27,717 bases of DNA from Flemingiibacterium sp045632605 (GTDB taxonomy: Bacteria; Bacillota; Clostridia; Oscillospirales; CAG-272). Position numbers and translations under genes: made by a program. Location of the stretch: NCBI GenBank assembly GCA_045632605.1, contig JAZQXA010000118.1:1-27717 (forward strand). The letters are read 5' to 3'. Below are positions 1 through 7,526 of the stretch, in pieces. The first letter of the stretch is position 1, and each line of letters begins with the position of its first letter. Under the pieces are notes generated by a model. The model was not told the origin of the DNA, ran no database searches, and saw nothing but the letters and a program-made list of their open reading frames with translations.

Positions 1-340
1 GTCGTCAGCTGTAGTTGTTTCGGGAACTGCGGTTGTATCTTCGTCAGCCTCTGTGGTTTCAGGAGCTACAGTGGTATCTTCCTCTGCTGCAGTGGTGTCT
101 TCATCAGCAACAGTAGTGTCTTCGCCCTCTGCGGTTTCTGCATCCTCTGCAGTGGTTTCTTCGCCCTCTGCAGTGGTATCGTCTGCTACAGTTGTGTCTT
201 CATCTGCTGCAGTGGTATCTACGTCTGCAACGGTGGTATCAGGAGCAACGGTAGTTTCGGGAGCTGCAGTGGTTTCGGGAGCTGCAGTAGTTTCGGGAGC
301 CGGAGTGGTCTCGGGAGCTGCAGTGGTTTCAGGAGCTGCG
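1..340 (-). repeat. Degenerate Thr/Ala/Glu codon repeat (stalk region of first paralogue)
   Basis: Short units reading as ETTAAP or DTTAAD on the minus strand recur about every 15-24 bases. The same kind of array occurs in the second paralogue at about 1640-1990, so the two are candidates for recombination or slippage. On the plus strand this produces spurious open frames rich in Val and Ser. Confidence 0.8.
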
Positions 341-1080
341 ATCATACCGGTAACAGGACCTGCGATTACTTCCTTACCCTGACCTGCAACTGCGGGCTGA
401 CCGGAAAGTGTGTACTTAGCGTTTGTCCAAACGTTAGTGTTCGGGTTTGTGTTATAAAGCGAGAACTCTGTAACTCTTCCGTCATAGTCAATATCGTTCA
501 TCTGGAAAGCAAAACCGAGAGTACCGCACTTAATGAGGTCGAGCTTACCCTTTGTACAGGGAATTGCAAGCTCGATGTCCGATGTACCTGCTTCTTCGTC
601 AACAACTACCTCATAAAGGAAGGTGCTGTAGTCCATTATATCATAGTGCGCAGGAAGACCGAACAGATTGTAGCCGTAAAGGTCGATGGAAGCCTTGAAC
701 TGGTCGTTATCAACGCCGTTGAAAACAAGACGGAATTCGAAAACGTCATTTTCAATCGGGTTCCAGCCGCCGGTTGCGAATGCACGGCCTCTTGTGAGAA
801 GGTCATCGTCGGTAATGTGAGCAAAGAGATAGAGATATTCATTATCATACATGATGTAAATATCTGCATACTGGGAAGCATTCCATTCTTTGTTGAGCTG
901 GTTCTTTGAAGCATCGGAACCAACGCCCTTGATCATAACAGAACCGGTATAAAGGTCATCGAGAATACCGTCAACCTTTGCGGTACCCATTTTGAGTTCG
1001 CCGTCGGCAGCAGAGGTAGAAATTGCGAAGCAAGAAACTACCATCAGAACTGCAAGAGCCAATGTGAAAAATTTCTTCAT
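1..1080 (-). CDS. Secreted CBM9/DOMON-like surface protein with Thr-rich tail (C-terminus beyond left edge)
   Basis: The frame is open from an ATG at 1080 to base 1, so about 360 codons are visible and the C-terminus is missing. The start has a GAAAGGACG ribosome binding site. The N-terminus is a signal peptide (MKK, hydrophobic core, then STSA-A). A Cys at residue 17 (VVSC) could also be read as a lipobox. Residues ~30-230 resemble the CBM9-like/DOMON fold: KVDGILDD near the start, an IYIMYDNEYLYLFAHI strand pair, and FEFRLVFNG. The family binds carbohydrate or other ligands at the cell surface; the ligand here is unknown. From residue ~247 the chain is a degenerate repeat of TTAAPE and TTAADE units, an acidic Thr-rich stalk. 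It is a paralogue of the next gene at 1543-2742, whose C-terminus suggests this one also ends in a membrane anchor. It has its own promoter at 1190-1218. Confidence 0.85.
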   Translation of the reverse strand, partial: MKKFFTLALAVLMVVSCFAISTSAADGELKMGTAKVDGILDDLYTGSVMIKGVGSDASKNQLNKEWNASQYADIYIMYDNEYLYLFAHITDDDLLTRGRAFATGGWNPIENDVFEFRLVFNGVDNDQFKASIDLYGYNLFGLPAHYDIMDYSTFLYEVVVDEEAGTSDIELAIPCTKGKLDLIKCGTLGFAFQMNDIDYDGRVTEFSLYNTNPNTNVWTNAKYTLSGQPAVAGQGKEVIAGPVTGMIAAPETTAAPETTPAPETTAAPETTAAPETTVAPDTTVADVDTTAADEDTTVADDTTAEGEETTAEDAETAEGEDTTVADEDTTAAEEDTTVAPETTEADEDTTAVPETTTADD

Positions 1081-1150
1081 GATTATTCGTCCTTTCAGAA
1101 TAAATAATTTTCCCGAACAAAAATGCCCGGAAATAAAAATTGTTGAGAAC

Positions 1151-1170
1151 TGTTCCGCGGCCGCAGAACA
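1151..1170 (-). other. GC-rich 5'-UTR palindrome of the first surface-protein gene
   Basis: A 20-base near-perfect palindrome (one mismatched pair) centred on GCGGCCGC lies between the -10 box and the ribosome binding site. A matching GC-rich hairpin with the same core sits in the same place in the paralogue (2786-2800). It may be an mRNA-stabilising 5' stem; this is inference. Confidence 0.5.
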
Positions 1171-1189
1171 ATCCTAATATTACAATGTA

Positions 1190-1218
1190 ATTATAGCAAA
1201 ATTCATATAGGAAGTATA
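1190..1218 (-). promoter_or_regulatory. Promoter of the first surface-protein gene (extended -10)
   Basis: On the minus strand TATACT, a 17-base spacer and TATAAT are present, with TG one base upstream of the -10 (TTTTGC-TATAAT). The element is conserved in the paralogue at 2822-2850, which supports function. The predicted transcript start near 1183 leaves a leader of about 100 nt. Confidence 0.65.
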
Positions 1219-1263
1219 CAATCAAATGTGCCGTAAGTCCACCCAAATCCGCACATTTAATTG
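1219..1263. other. Inverted repeat just upstream of the promoter
   Basis: Arms containing AAATGTGC and GCACATTT flank about 20 bases directly upstream of the -35. The second paralogue has the equivalent repeat (2852-2895, arms with AAATGCACC and GGTGCATTT), where it probably also acts as a terminator. The parallel placement suggests that repeat, promoter, leader and gene were duplicated as one unit. Confidence 0.45.
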
Positions 1264-1489
1264 TATTCTGTTGCTCGAACTGTATTTTTTGGGCAACCGT
1301 AACAATTTTCTCACGCATCTATTATGCAACATAACAATGTTTTTTCATTATTTGACCAAATTCGCCATTATTTTATGTTATTTGATTCTAATTTTCGCAA
1401 AAATAGTACTTTTAAATCACAAAAAATGTATTGCAAATGGAATAAAAATATAATCATTTCATGCAACTTCAAAATTCTTGAATATATAT
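1264..1489. other. AT-rich intergenic stretch without a supported gene
   Basis: This is part of the 462-base gap between the two paralogues. It is strongly AT-rich, with runs of A and T. One 75-codon plus-strand frame (1226-1453) has no ribosome binding site and a composition typical of AT-rich noise, so I do not call it. I see no RNA gene. Confidence 0.6.
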
Positions 1490-1517
1490 AAAACGGCTTG
1501 CCGAAGCAAACCGTTTT
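1490..1517 (-). terminator. Intrinsic terminator after the second surface-protein gene
   Basis: Arms AAAACGGCTTGC and GCAAACCGTTTT (one mismatch in 12) close a CGAA tetraloop 26 bases past the stop codon at 1543. On the minus strand the stem ends in TTTT followed by ATATATAT. Confidence 0.75.
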
Positions 1518-1542
1518 AGTGTGTATCCTTTAAACTTGATAA

Positions 1543-2742
1543 TCAATTTTTCTTTTTCTTAGCAAGTACGATAGCCGCGCCTGCAATTACAACAACTGCT
1601 GCAGCAACACCGATGATAACGCCGGTGCTTACGCCTCCCTTATCTTCGCCGTCGTCTGCTGTAGTTGTTTCGGGAGCTGCGGTTGTATCTTCGTCAGCCT
1701 CTGTGGCTTCAGGAATTCCAGTGGTATCTTCCTCTGCTGCAGTGGTATCATCTGCAATAGTGGTATCTTCACCCTCTGCGGTTTCTGCATCCGTTGCGGT
1801 GGTTTCTTCGCCCTCTGCTGTGGTATCGTCTGCTGCTGTTGTGTCTTCCATTGCGGCAGTGGTGTCTTCGTTTGCAATGGTGGTGTCAGGAGCAGCGGTG
1901 GTATCGAGAGCAGCGGTAGTGTCGGGAGCTGCAGTGGTTTCAGGAGCTGCGGTGGTTTCAGGTGCCGATGTAGTTGTTGGTGTGCTTGTATTACCGTAAG
2001 GATTTACGGGCACAACCGAACCCGGAACTGCCTTTTCACCGGTGAGAGTGTACGCCGAATAAGTCCATGTATTGAGCGCCTTGTTCGCAGTATAATATGT
2101 TGAGAAATATGCCGCCAAGCCGGTTGAATCCATGTCATTGAGCTGATATGCAAAGCCGAGCTCACCGCTCTTCACAAGGTCAAGCTTGCCTTTTGTGCAG
2201 GGGATTGCAAGCTCGATGTTATATGTACCGGCAGCCTGATCGGTCACAACCTTATATTCGAAAGTATCGTAGTCCATTATATCATAGTGGTGAGGCAGAC
2301 CAAAAATTCCGTAACCGAAGCCGTCGATGGAAACCTTAAACATATCGTTGTTAACGCCGTTAAAAACCAAGCGGAACTCGAAGCAGTCATTGTTGATAGG
2401 ATTGGAAGCAATATCTGTAGCATATCTTTTGCCTCTGGACATGAGGTCATCATCCTCAACATGTGCAAAAAGATAAAGGCAATCGTTGTCATACATGATA
2501 TAAACATCAGCCGTGCAGGAACCATTCCATGCAACATCCTCGTTGTCAATCTGATTTTCAGTGAGATCCTCACCGATTCCGGTGATTACAAGAGAACCGG
2601 TATAAGCATCATCGAGAATACCGTCAACCTTTGCTGTACCCATTTTAAGAGCACCGTTTTCGCGTTCTGAAGCGGAAGTTGAAACCGCAAAGCAGGACGC
2701 CAGCATTAACATTGCAAGAATAAAACTAAAAAATTTCTTCAT
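1543..2742 (-). CDS. Secreted CBM9/DOMON-like surface protein with Thr-rich stalk and C-terminal membrane anchor
   Basis: This is the 399-residue complete paralogue of the gene at 1-1080. The start follows a GAAAGGATG ribosome binding site. Residues 1-25 form a signal peptide; LASC at 14-17 also fits a lipobox, so lipoprotein processing cannot be excluded. Residues ~30-240 form a CBM9-like/DOMON-type beta-sandwich (KVDGILDDAY, YIMYDNDCLYLFAHV, CFEFRLVF). Residues ~250-370 are a Thr/Ala/Asp/Glu repeat likely to act as an extended stalk. The C-terminus has a GG break, a ~20-residue hydrophobic segment (VIIGVAAAVVVIAGAAIVLA) and a KKKKN tail, so it is probably anchored in the membrane. There is no LPXTG sorting signal. 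The gene is monocistronic, with its own promoter and terminator. The ligand is not predictable from sequence. Confidence 0.9.
   Translation of the reverse strand: MKKFFSFILAMLMLASCFAVSTSASERENGALKMGTAKVDGILDDAYTGSLVITGIGEDLTENQIDNEDVAWNGSCTADVYIMYDNDCLYLFAHVEDDDLMSRGKRYATDIASNPINNDCFEFRLVFNGVNNDMFKVSIDGFGYGIFGLPHHYDIMDYDTFEYKVVTDQAAGTYNIELAIPCTKGKLDLVKSGELGFAYQLNDMDSTGLAAYFSTYYTANKALNTWTYSAYTLTGEKAVPGSVVPVNPYGNTSTPTTTSAPETTAAPETTAAPDTTAALDTTAAPDTTIANEDTTAAMEDTTAADDTTAEGEETTATDAETAEGEDTTIADDTTAAEEDTTGIPEATEADEDTTAAPETTTADDGEDKGGVSTGVIIGVAAAVVVIAGAAIVLAKKKKN
1640..1995 (-). repeat. Degenerate Thr/Ala/Glu codon repeat (stalk region of second paralogue)
   Basis: The array has the same unit type as 1-340: minus-strand codons for DTTAAPE and EDTTAAD variants. 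The spacing is irregular, which fits protein-level selection for a stalk rather than an exact DNA satellite. Confidence 0.8.
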
Positions 2743-2785
2743 AATTATTCATCCTTTCAAAGAAAACAGTCGTTTTAAAAGAAAT

Positions 2786-2800
2786 CCCGCGGCCGCCGGG
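2786..2800 (-). other. GC-rich 5'-UTR hairpin of the second surface-protein gene
   Basis: CCCG and CGGG flank a CGGCCGC loop, with GCGGCCGC as the shared core also found at 1151-1170. It lies between the -10 box and the ribosome binding site of the gene at 1543-2742. Confidence 0.45.
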
Positions 2801-2821
2801 GTATCTTTAACTTACAATGCA

Positions 2822-2850
2822 ATTATAACAAAATCCATTTTGAATGTATA
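2822..2850 (-). promoter_or_regulatory. Promoter of the second surface-protein gene (extended -10)
   Basis: On the minus strand TATACA, a 17-base spacer and TATAAT are present, with TG one base upstream (TTTTGT-TATAAT). It closely matches the paralogue's promoter at 1190-1218. The predicted leader is about 73 nt. Confidence 0.7.
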
Positions 2851-2851
2851 C

Positions 2852-2895
2852 AATAAAATGCACCGCCGTACGCTGGTACGATGGTGCATTTTATT
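2852..2895 (-). terminator. Hairpin terminator of the pcp-MFS-GDPD operon, abutting the next promoter
   Basis: A perfect 13-bp stem (AATAAAATGCACC with GGTGCATTTTATT) encloses a second stem CGTAC-GCTG-GTACG. It sits 105 bases past the stop of the GDPD gene and directly upstream of the -35 at 2845-2850. T-rich flanks on both strands make it potentially bidirectional. It could also bind a regulator, given its position. Confidence 0.6.
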
Positions 2896-3000
2896 GCTTT
2901 TTCGCTTTTTAGTGTAATTATATAACAATTTGCAAAACAACAAACAATTATTTTTGTATATTTCAACAGGCGTTTTTGCATTTAAGAGGTAAAATTGCCA

Positions 3001-3816
3001 TTATTTGGGCGTTATCGCTTCAAAAATAGCAATTTCTTTATAGTCCTTTGCAGCTCTGTACGATTCATCCGTTTTCAAAGTCCATGAAGCCTTTCCGGCA
3101 CGGTAAAAACGTGTACAAATTCCGACTGCAAAACTACTGCGAAAATTCTCATTGTATGCGACAAAATCGGGCTTTGCTATAACATTTGCAGCCATTAAGG
3201 TCAAAAGTATATTTATAATCGAAATTTTCTTTTTTTCCTTTATAAGATTTGTATAGAGTATGCCACGGTATATTTCCGGCATGAGTTTTGCCATTTTGCC
3301 AAGCAATATCGGATTGAACGATTCTATGCAGTACCCCCCCGAGTAGCTTTCAAGAAGCCGACAAAGCGGTTCACAAAGGGTAGTATCGCCGCTTTCGCCT
3401 TTCAGCTCAACAAGCAAAGGGACACGTCCGTCAACCAGCATAAGAACATCTGATAAACGAGGAATCGTTTGTTCTGTGCCGTTAAGATGCATTTTGGAAA
3501 GCTCGTCTGCAGTATAGTCAGAAAGCTTACCGGATTCCCCGGTCATCCGTTTCAGCGTATAGTCGTGAAACACCATAACTTCCCCATCGCATGAGAGCTG
3601 GACATCAAGCTCTATTCCGTATCCCTGCTTCACTGCCCTTTCAAATGCGGCAAGTGAATTTTCGGGTATTCCGTCAGCGTGCAGTCCGCGGTGGGCATAA
3701 TCGGTAAGCAAGCGTAAATCCTGCGGTGCTCTGCCTCTTGGACGCACAAGCACGAAGATATATACTGCCGTTAAAATCAGTATGAGTGAGAGAATTATAT
3801 ATAAAGCAATCATCAT
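3001..3816 (-). CDS. Glycerophosphodiester phosphodiesterase, membrane-anchored
   Basis: The 271-residue protein has an N-terminal transmembrane segment (residues ~2-24) followed by a GDPD domain. Catalytic landmarks are visible: HR at 42-43 in YAHRGLHADG, ENS at 52-54, E69 and D71 in IELDVQ, and H84 in VFHDYTL. A later VELKGE strand supplies another acidic residue. The family hydrolyses glycerophosphodiesters to sn-glycerol 3-phosphate and an alcohol; lipid or teichoic-acid derived substrates are possible. Its ATG overlaps the stop of the upstream MFS gene by four bases (ATGA), so the two are translationally coupled. Confidence 0.9.
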   Translation of the reverse strand: MMIALYIILSLILILTAVYIFVLVRPRGRAPQDLRLLTDYAHRGLHADGIPENSLAAFERAVKQGYGIELDVQLSCDGEVMVFHDYTLKRMTGESGKLSDYTADELSKMHLNGTEQTIPRLSDVLMLVDGRVPLLVELKGESGDTTLCEPLCRLLESYSGGYCIESFNPILLGKMAKLMPEIYRGILYTNLIKEKKKISIINILLTLMAANVIAKPDFVAYNENFRSSFAVGICTRFYRAGKASWTLKTDESYRAAKDYKEIAIFEAITPK

Positions 3817-5195
3817 TCCACATCCATGTGTTCAAGTAAGTCTTTCTTACCGCTAAGCTTCGCATCACCATGCTTAACAAAAAGCATCGTTACAAATGCG
3901 AGAGCAACAAAAACAGTTGCATACGGGAAAAGTGTTTTCAAACTGATATCCATAAAGAAACCGGAAAGTATCGGAGTTACAGTCTGCGCCGCCATCGAAG
4001 CCGTGTAATAATATCCGGTATATTTACCGGTATCGCTCGAGCTCGCAAGCTCAACCACCATAGGATAGCTGTTAACATTGATCGTTGCCCAACCGATTCC
4101 GGCGAGTGCAAAGAGAGCATTCATCACCCAAACATTGCTTCCCTCGCCCATAAAATATGCAAAGCCAAACGCCGCTCCAAGTATTGCCACACCGGCTAAA
4201 ATCGTTTTTCTTCGTCCGACCTTCTGCGAGATGATTCCGACCGGAATATAGGAAATAATAGCCGCCGCCTGCGCAACAATCAGCGTAAGATTGTAGTCCA
4301 GCTTCAAAACCTCTCCGGCATATACTGAATATTTGCTCGAAACCGCATTGTATCCCATATACCAGAGTACAACCGATGCGAGTATAAAGAGAAGCGATTT
4401 TAGCTCACCTTTTGTCAGATTGCGTTTTTCAGACGTATCGGTTGATGATTCTTGTTCATCGGCCATATAGCTGTTGATTTCATCCGCCTCGGCAGACCAT
4501 TTTTTCTCTTTTACAAAAACCGCAAATGCTATCAATGCCGCTATCATTACAGCCGCAACCACTGCAAAAAACGGAGTATAGCTCATAATAGTGTTTTCAA
4601 GCTTTCCTGTTCCGAAAACGATACCGAGCACAAGCACAAGTATTCCGCCGATAGCCCCCATAAGATTTATAACCGCATTGCCTTTTGAACGAAGCGGCTT
4701 CGGAGTTACGTCCGGCATAAGTGCAACGGCAGGCGAACGGAATGTTGCCATGGAAAGAAGCGCAACGAGAAGCACAAATATAAAGAATATCAGAGTCATA
4801 GGGTTATCTTTTGTTATTTGGCTGACATATACAAGACGTTCTTCTGTTGCTTCAAGTCCGATTTCGTTAACACCGTCTTTTATAGCATCAAGCTGTATAT
4901 TGTCGATAAACGAAAGTCCGATAAGCGCAAACGAAGCAAGTACAGTTCCCACAAGAACAAACGGAGTACGTCTGCCAAGTCTGCCGTTATGTTTGTCTGA
5001 AATCGCACCGAAAATCGGCAGAAGTATCACCGCAAGAACATTATCGAGTGCCATTACCGCGCCCGAAAGGCTCTGGGACATACCAAATTTATCCGTAAGT
5101 ATTTTGGGTATTATCGTATCATACGCCTGCCAGAATGTGCATATCAGAAAAAATGCAAAGCCGACAAGTATTGTGCGTTTATAGTTTAGCTTCAT
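3813..5195 (-). CDS. MFS transporter (SLC45/GPH-like sugar permease type)
   Basis: The 460-residue membrane protein has about 12 hydrophobic segments in two halves, separated by a hydrophilic loop near residues 232-262 rich in Glu, Ser and Thr. The motif-A-like stretch GAISDKHNGRLGRRTP follows the second helix, and SQKVGRRK occupies the equivalent place in the second half. This suits sugar-type MFS permeases. The substrate cannot be read from sequence. An extra extracytoplasmic loop (about residues 103-132) lies between helices 3 and 4. The start has an AAAGGAC ribosome binding site. It lies between pcp and GDPD in the same direction, 76 bases after pcp and overlapping GDPD. Confidence 0.85.
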   Translation of the reverse strand: MKLNYKRTILVGFAFFLICTFWQAYDTIIPKILTDKFGMSQSLSGAVMALDNVLAVILLPIFGAISDKHNGRLGRRTPFVLVGTVLASFALIGLSFIDNIQLDAIKDGVNEIGLEATEERLVYVSQITKDNPMTLIFFIFVLLVALLSMATFRSPAVALMPDVTPKPLRSKGNAVINLMGAIGGILVLVLGIVFGTGKLENTIMSYTPFFAVVAAVMIAALIAFAVFVKEKKWSAEADEINSYMADEQESSTDTSEKRNLTKGELKSLLFILASVVLWYMGYNAVSSKYSVYAGEVLKLDYNLTLIVAQAAAIISYIPVGIISQKVGRRKTILAGVAILGAAFGFAYFMGEGSNVWVMNALFALAGIGWATINVNSYPMVVELASSSDTGKYTGYYYTASMAAQTVTPILSGFFMDISLKTLFPYATVFVALAFVTMLFVKHGDAKLSGKKDLLEHMDVE

Positions 5196-5271
5196 ATTAA
5201 AAGTCCGTCCTTTTCATAAATTTATATTCTTATTATGCCTCATTTAACGCTTAATAATATAAAATATGTAT

Positions 5272-5862
5272 TTATTCAATAGATTCAATCGCCGCAGTGA
5301 GTGCATCCAACATAGCGGAAAGCGAAAGCGACGGCTCACCGTTTTTTGCCTGCTCCGGCACAAACGGCAGATGTATAAATCCGACACGCGTCCCCGTCCT
5401 GTCGAAACGCGCAAGCATTGAATAAAGCACCTCGTTGCAGACATATGTCCCGGCAGTGTATGAAGCCTTGACCGGGATTCCGCGTTCTTTTATCGCCTGA
5501 ATCATTCTCCTGGGATTAAGCGTTGAAAAATATGCGGCATTTCCACCGCTTATTATAGGCTCGTCCGTCGGCTGATTTCCGCTATTATCCGGAATGCTTG
5601 CATGACGAAGATTTATGCCAACAAATTCGGGGGTTACCGCATCACGTCCCCCGGCAAGGCCGACTGAAAGTATAACATCTGGCGAAAGCTCATCCGCAGA
5701 CGCCAGCAAAACAGACTGCGCCTTTCCGAAAACAACGGGCAAGCAGAGTTTTGTAAGCTCAAACTCACCTATCACATCCGGCAATCTTAAAACTGCTTCC
5801 CAAGAGGGATTGTAATTTTCACCGTCAAACGGCTCAAATCCGGTTATCAAAAGTTTTTTCAC
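5272..5862 (-). CDS. pcp: Pyroglutamyl-peptidase I
   Basis: This cytoplasmic cysteine peptidase removes N-terminal pyroglutamate from peptides (peptidase family C15). I place the start at the GTG at 5862, seven bases after a GGGAGGTGA ribosome binding site. A longer frame starting at 5901 would begin upstream of the predicted transcript start. The resulting 196 residues match the family length. The N-terminal ITGFEPFDGE motif is clear, and the catalytic triad is placed as in known enzymes: E79 (TPEFVG), C142 (GTYVCNE) and H164 (GFIHLPF). It is the first gene of the pcp-MFS-GDPD operon. Confidence 0.95.
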   Translation of the reverse strand: MKKLLITGFEPFDGENYNPSWEAVLRLPDVIGEFELTKLCLPVVFGKAQSVLLASADELSPDVILSVGLAGGRDAVTPEFVGINLRHASIPDNSGNQPTDEPIISGGNAAYFSTLNPRRMIQAIKERGIPVKASYTAGTYVCNEVLYSMLARFDRTGTRVGFIHLPFVPEQAKNGEPSLSLSAMLDALTAAIESIE

Positions 5863-5891
5863 AAAAATCACCTCCCATATTACTATATACA

Positions 5892-5920
5892 ATATTATCA
5901 CAAACCGCAGAAAAAGTCAA
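5892..5920 (-). promoter_or_regulatory. Promoter of the pcp-MFS-GDPD operon
   Basis: TTGACT, 17 bases and TAATAT are found on the minus strand, with an extended -10 TG one base upstream. The predicted transcript start near 5885 gives a leader of about 22 nt and supports the GTG start of pcp at 5862. Confidence 0.7.
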
Positions 5921-5922
5921 TC

Positions 5923-5964
5923 AAAAAAACGAAAACACCGCCACACAATGTGACGGCATTTTCG
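5923..5964 (-). terminator. Intrinsic terminator of the amino-acid ABC operon
   Basis: A 16-bp stem spans 5930-5964. Its three plus-strand mismatches are all G-U pairs in minus-strand RNA, which fixes the direction. It is followed on the minus strand by seven T residues (5923-5929) and lies 33 bases past the ATPase stop codon. Confidence 0.85.
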
Positions 5965-5996
5965 CTTGGAATCCTAAATATTAAGTAATTTGTTAA

Positions 5997-6803
5997 TTAA
6001 GTGTTTGCTGCACCGTGATTAAGGAATGCTGCGGTTTTCGGAGATTTGGGATTGCTGAAAATCTGTTCAGGTGTTCCCTCTTCCTCAATCATTCCGTCTG
6101 CGAAAAATACAACACGGTCAGCGACATTACGCGCAAACTCCATCTCGTGTGTTACGACAAGCATGGTGCGCCCCTGGTCCTTGAGCTCCTTTATAACACG
6201 AAGTACATCGTCAGTAAGCTCCGGGTCGAGTGCGCTCGTCGGTTCATCAAAGCAAAGTATCGCCGGTTCCAGCGCAAGCGCACGTGCAATTGCGACACGC
6301 TGCTGCTGTCCGCCCGAGAGCTGGCAGGGATAATTCCCCATTTTTTCAGCCAGACCGACCTCTGTTAGAATCTGTTCGGCACGTTCACGGTTATTCTTCT
6401 GTGCTTCTGCAAACGCCGCACGTCTTGCCTTTCCGAAAGGCATTTCGGCACGGATTTTCTCTTTTGAACGCAGCTGCATCGGAATATATACGTTTTCAAG
6501 CGCTGTATACTGCGGAAAAAGGTTGAACGACTGAAAAACGAGTCCCATCTTTAACCGCATAGCACGTATCTGCGCATTTGTATAGCTTTCAACTGCATCA
6601 AAATGGAATCCGCCTTCGATATCAATTGTGCCCACATTCGCTTTTTCAAGAAAGTTCAGGCACCGGAGAAAAGTAGTCTTTCCACCGCCTGATGAGCCGA
6701 TTATCGCAATAACCTCGCCTTTTTCCATTGAGAAATCAATTCCGTGAAGGACAGATGTGTCGCCGAAGCGTTTTTTTAAGTTTTTAACTTCAAGAAAAGC
6801 CAT
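5997..6803 (-). CDS. Polar amino-acid ABC transporter, ATP-binding protein
   Basis: The 268-residue cytoplasmic ATPase is of the GlnQ/HisP/ArtP type and powers import of a polar amino acid. The Walker A is GSSGGGKTT (residues 36-44), slightly unlike the usual GxSGSGKST. The Q-loop is VFQSFNLFP, the signature LSGGQQQR and the Walker B LCFDEP, followed by the TSALDPE D-loop and the TMLVVTHEM H-loop. A basic and charged insertion of about 25 residues (around 115-140, MPFGKARRAAF) lies before the signature. This is longer than E. coli GlnQ (about 240 residues). It is the last gene of the operon, nine bases after the permease. Confidence 0.93.
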   Translation of the reverse strand: MAFLEVKNLKKRFGDTSVLHGIDFSMEKGEVIAIIGSSGGGKTTFLRCLNFLEKANVGTIDIEGGFHFDAVESYTNAQIRAMRLKMGLVFQSFNLFPQYTALENVYIPMQLRSKEKIRAEMPFGKARRAAFAEAQKNNRERAEQILTEVGLAEKMGNYPCQLSGGQQQRVAIARALALEPAILCFDEPTSALDPELTDDVLRVIKELKDQGRTMLVVTHEMEFARNVADRVVFFADGMIEEEGTPEQIFSNPKSPKTAAFLNHGAANT

Positions 6804-6812
6804 ACCGACACC

Positions 6813-7526
6813 TCACACCTTGTAGTAATCGAGCTTTTTCTCGCACCATCCGAAGAAAAGTGTAAGAATGCCTACAAAAACGAGGAAGAACACCGCGATA
6901 TAGAATATAGGCCATACAAGCGCCTTTGAAAGCAGATCCATTTCGTTTACAAAGAATATCTCAGCCACAGCGATAACTCTTGCGAGAGATGTATCCTTTA
7001 CAAGTGTAATTACCTCATTGCTTATAGGAGCAAGAATGCGCTTAACGACCTGCATAAGAATGACGGTAAAAAATGTTTCAACACCGGTCATTCCAAGCAC
7101 GTGAGCCGCTTCATACTGTCCCTTCGGTATACCCTCAATACCGCCGCGGTAGATTTCGGAAAAATAGCAGGCATAGTTTATAACAAACGCCACAAGTGCC
7201 GCTGTAAATCTTCCGTTTGTACCGCTGAAAAGCTGAATGTCAAAAAGCATTCCCGGAACATAGAAAATAACATAAAGCTGAAGCATAAGAGGTGTTCCGC
7301 GGATTATCCATACAATGACACGGAACAAGAGTGCAATAGGTCTGAATTCGGCAAGGAACGCAAGCAGCTCAAATTTTCTAAGCCACTTAAACGGCTTCCA
7401 CTTTGACATCGAGCCAAATGCTATCACAAGTCCGAGGGGAAGCGAAAACACAAGTGTCATAATAAACAGCTTGCAGGTAACGCCAAACCCCTCGAGAAGT
7501 ATTTTAGTAACAGTTAAAAGATCCAT
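6813..7526 (-). CDS. Polar amino-acid ABC transporter, permease (HisM/GlnP type)
   Basis: The 237-residue inner-membrane subunit has about five transmembrane helices. The family core RGTPLMLQLYVIFY is at about residues 75-88, and the EAA-type coupling loop (YEAAHVLGMTGVETFFTVILMQ) follows an EIYRGGIEGIPKGQ stretch. The start codon shares one base with the stop of the binding-protein gene (TAATG), so the two are translationally coupled. The next gene is its ATPase. Confidence 0.93.
   Translation of the reverse strand: MDLLTVTKILLEGFGVTCKLFIMTLVFSLPLGLVIAFGSMSKWKPFKWLRKFELLAFLAEFRPIALLFRVIVWIIRGTPLMLQLYVIFYVPGMLFDIQLFSGTNGRFTAALVAFVINYACYFSEIYRGGIEGIPKGQYEAAHVLGMTGVETFFTVILMQVVKRILAPISNEVITLVKDTSLARVIAVAEIFFVNEMDLLSKALVWPIFYIAVFFLVFVGILTLFFGWCEKKLDYYKV

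Noticed and set aside
53..382. Plus-strand frames rich in Val and Ser (also 1613-1999)
   Set aside because: They are antisense shadows of the Thr-rich stalk repeats of the two surface proteins, with no ribosome binding site.
1226..1453. 75-codon plus-strand frame in the AT-rich gap
   Set aside because: There is no ribosome binding site, the composition is low-complexity, and it overlaps the inverted repeat next to the promoter; nothing supports translation.
1..2000. Possible CRISPR-like or satellite repeat
   Set aside because: Units are short, irregular and in frame with Thr-rich protein stalks; there are no conserved repeats with unique spacers.
4591..5184. 197-codon plus-strand frame opposite the MFS gene
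   Set aside because: Ser/Thr/Ile-rich antisense shadow of transmembrane codons; no ribosome binding site.
5863..5901. Longer start for pyroglutamyl-peptidase at 5901
   Set aside because: The extension overlaps the predicted -10 box, adds residues absent from the family, and the GTG at 5862 has an excellent ribosome binding site.
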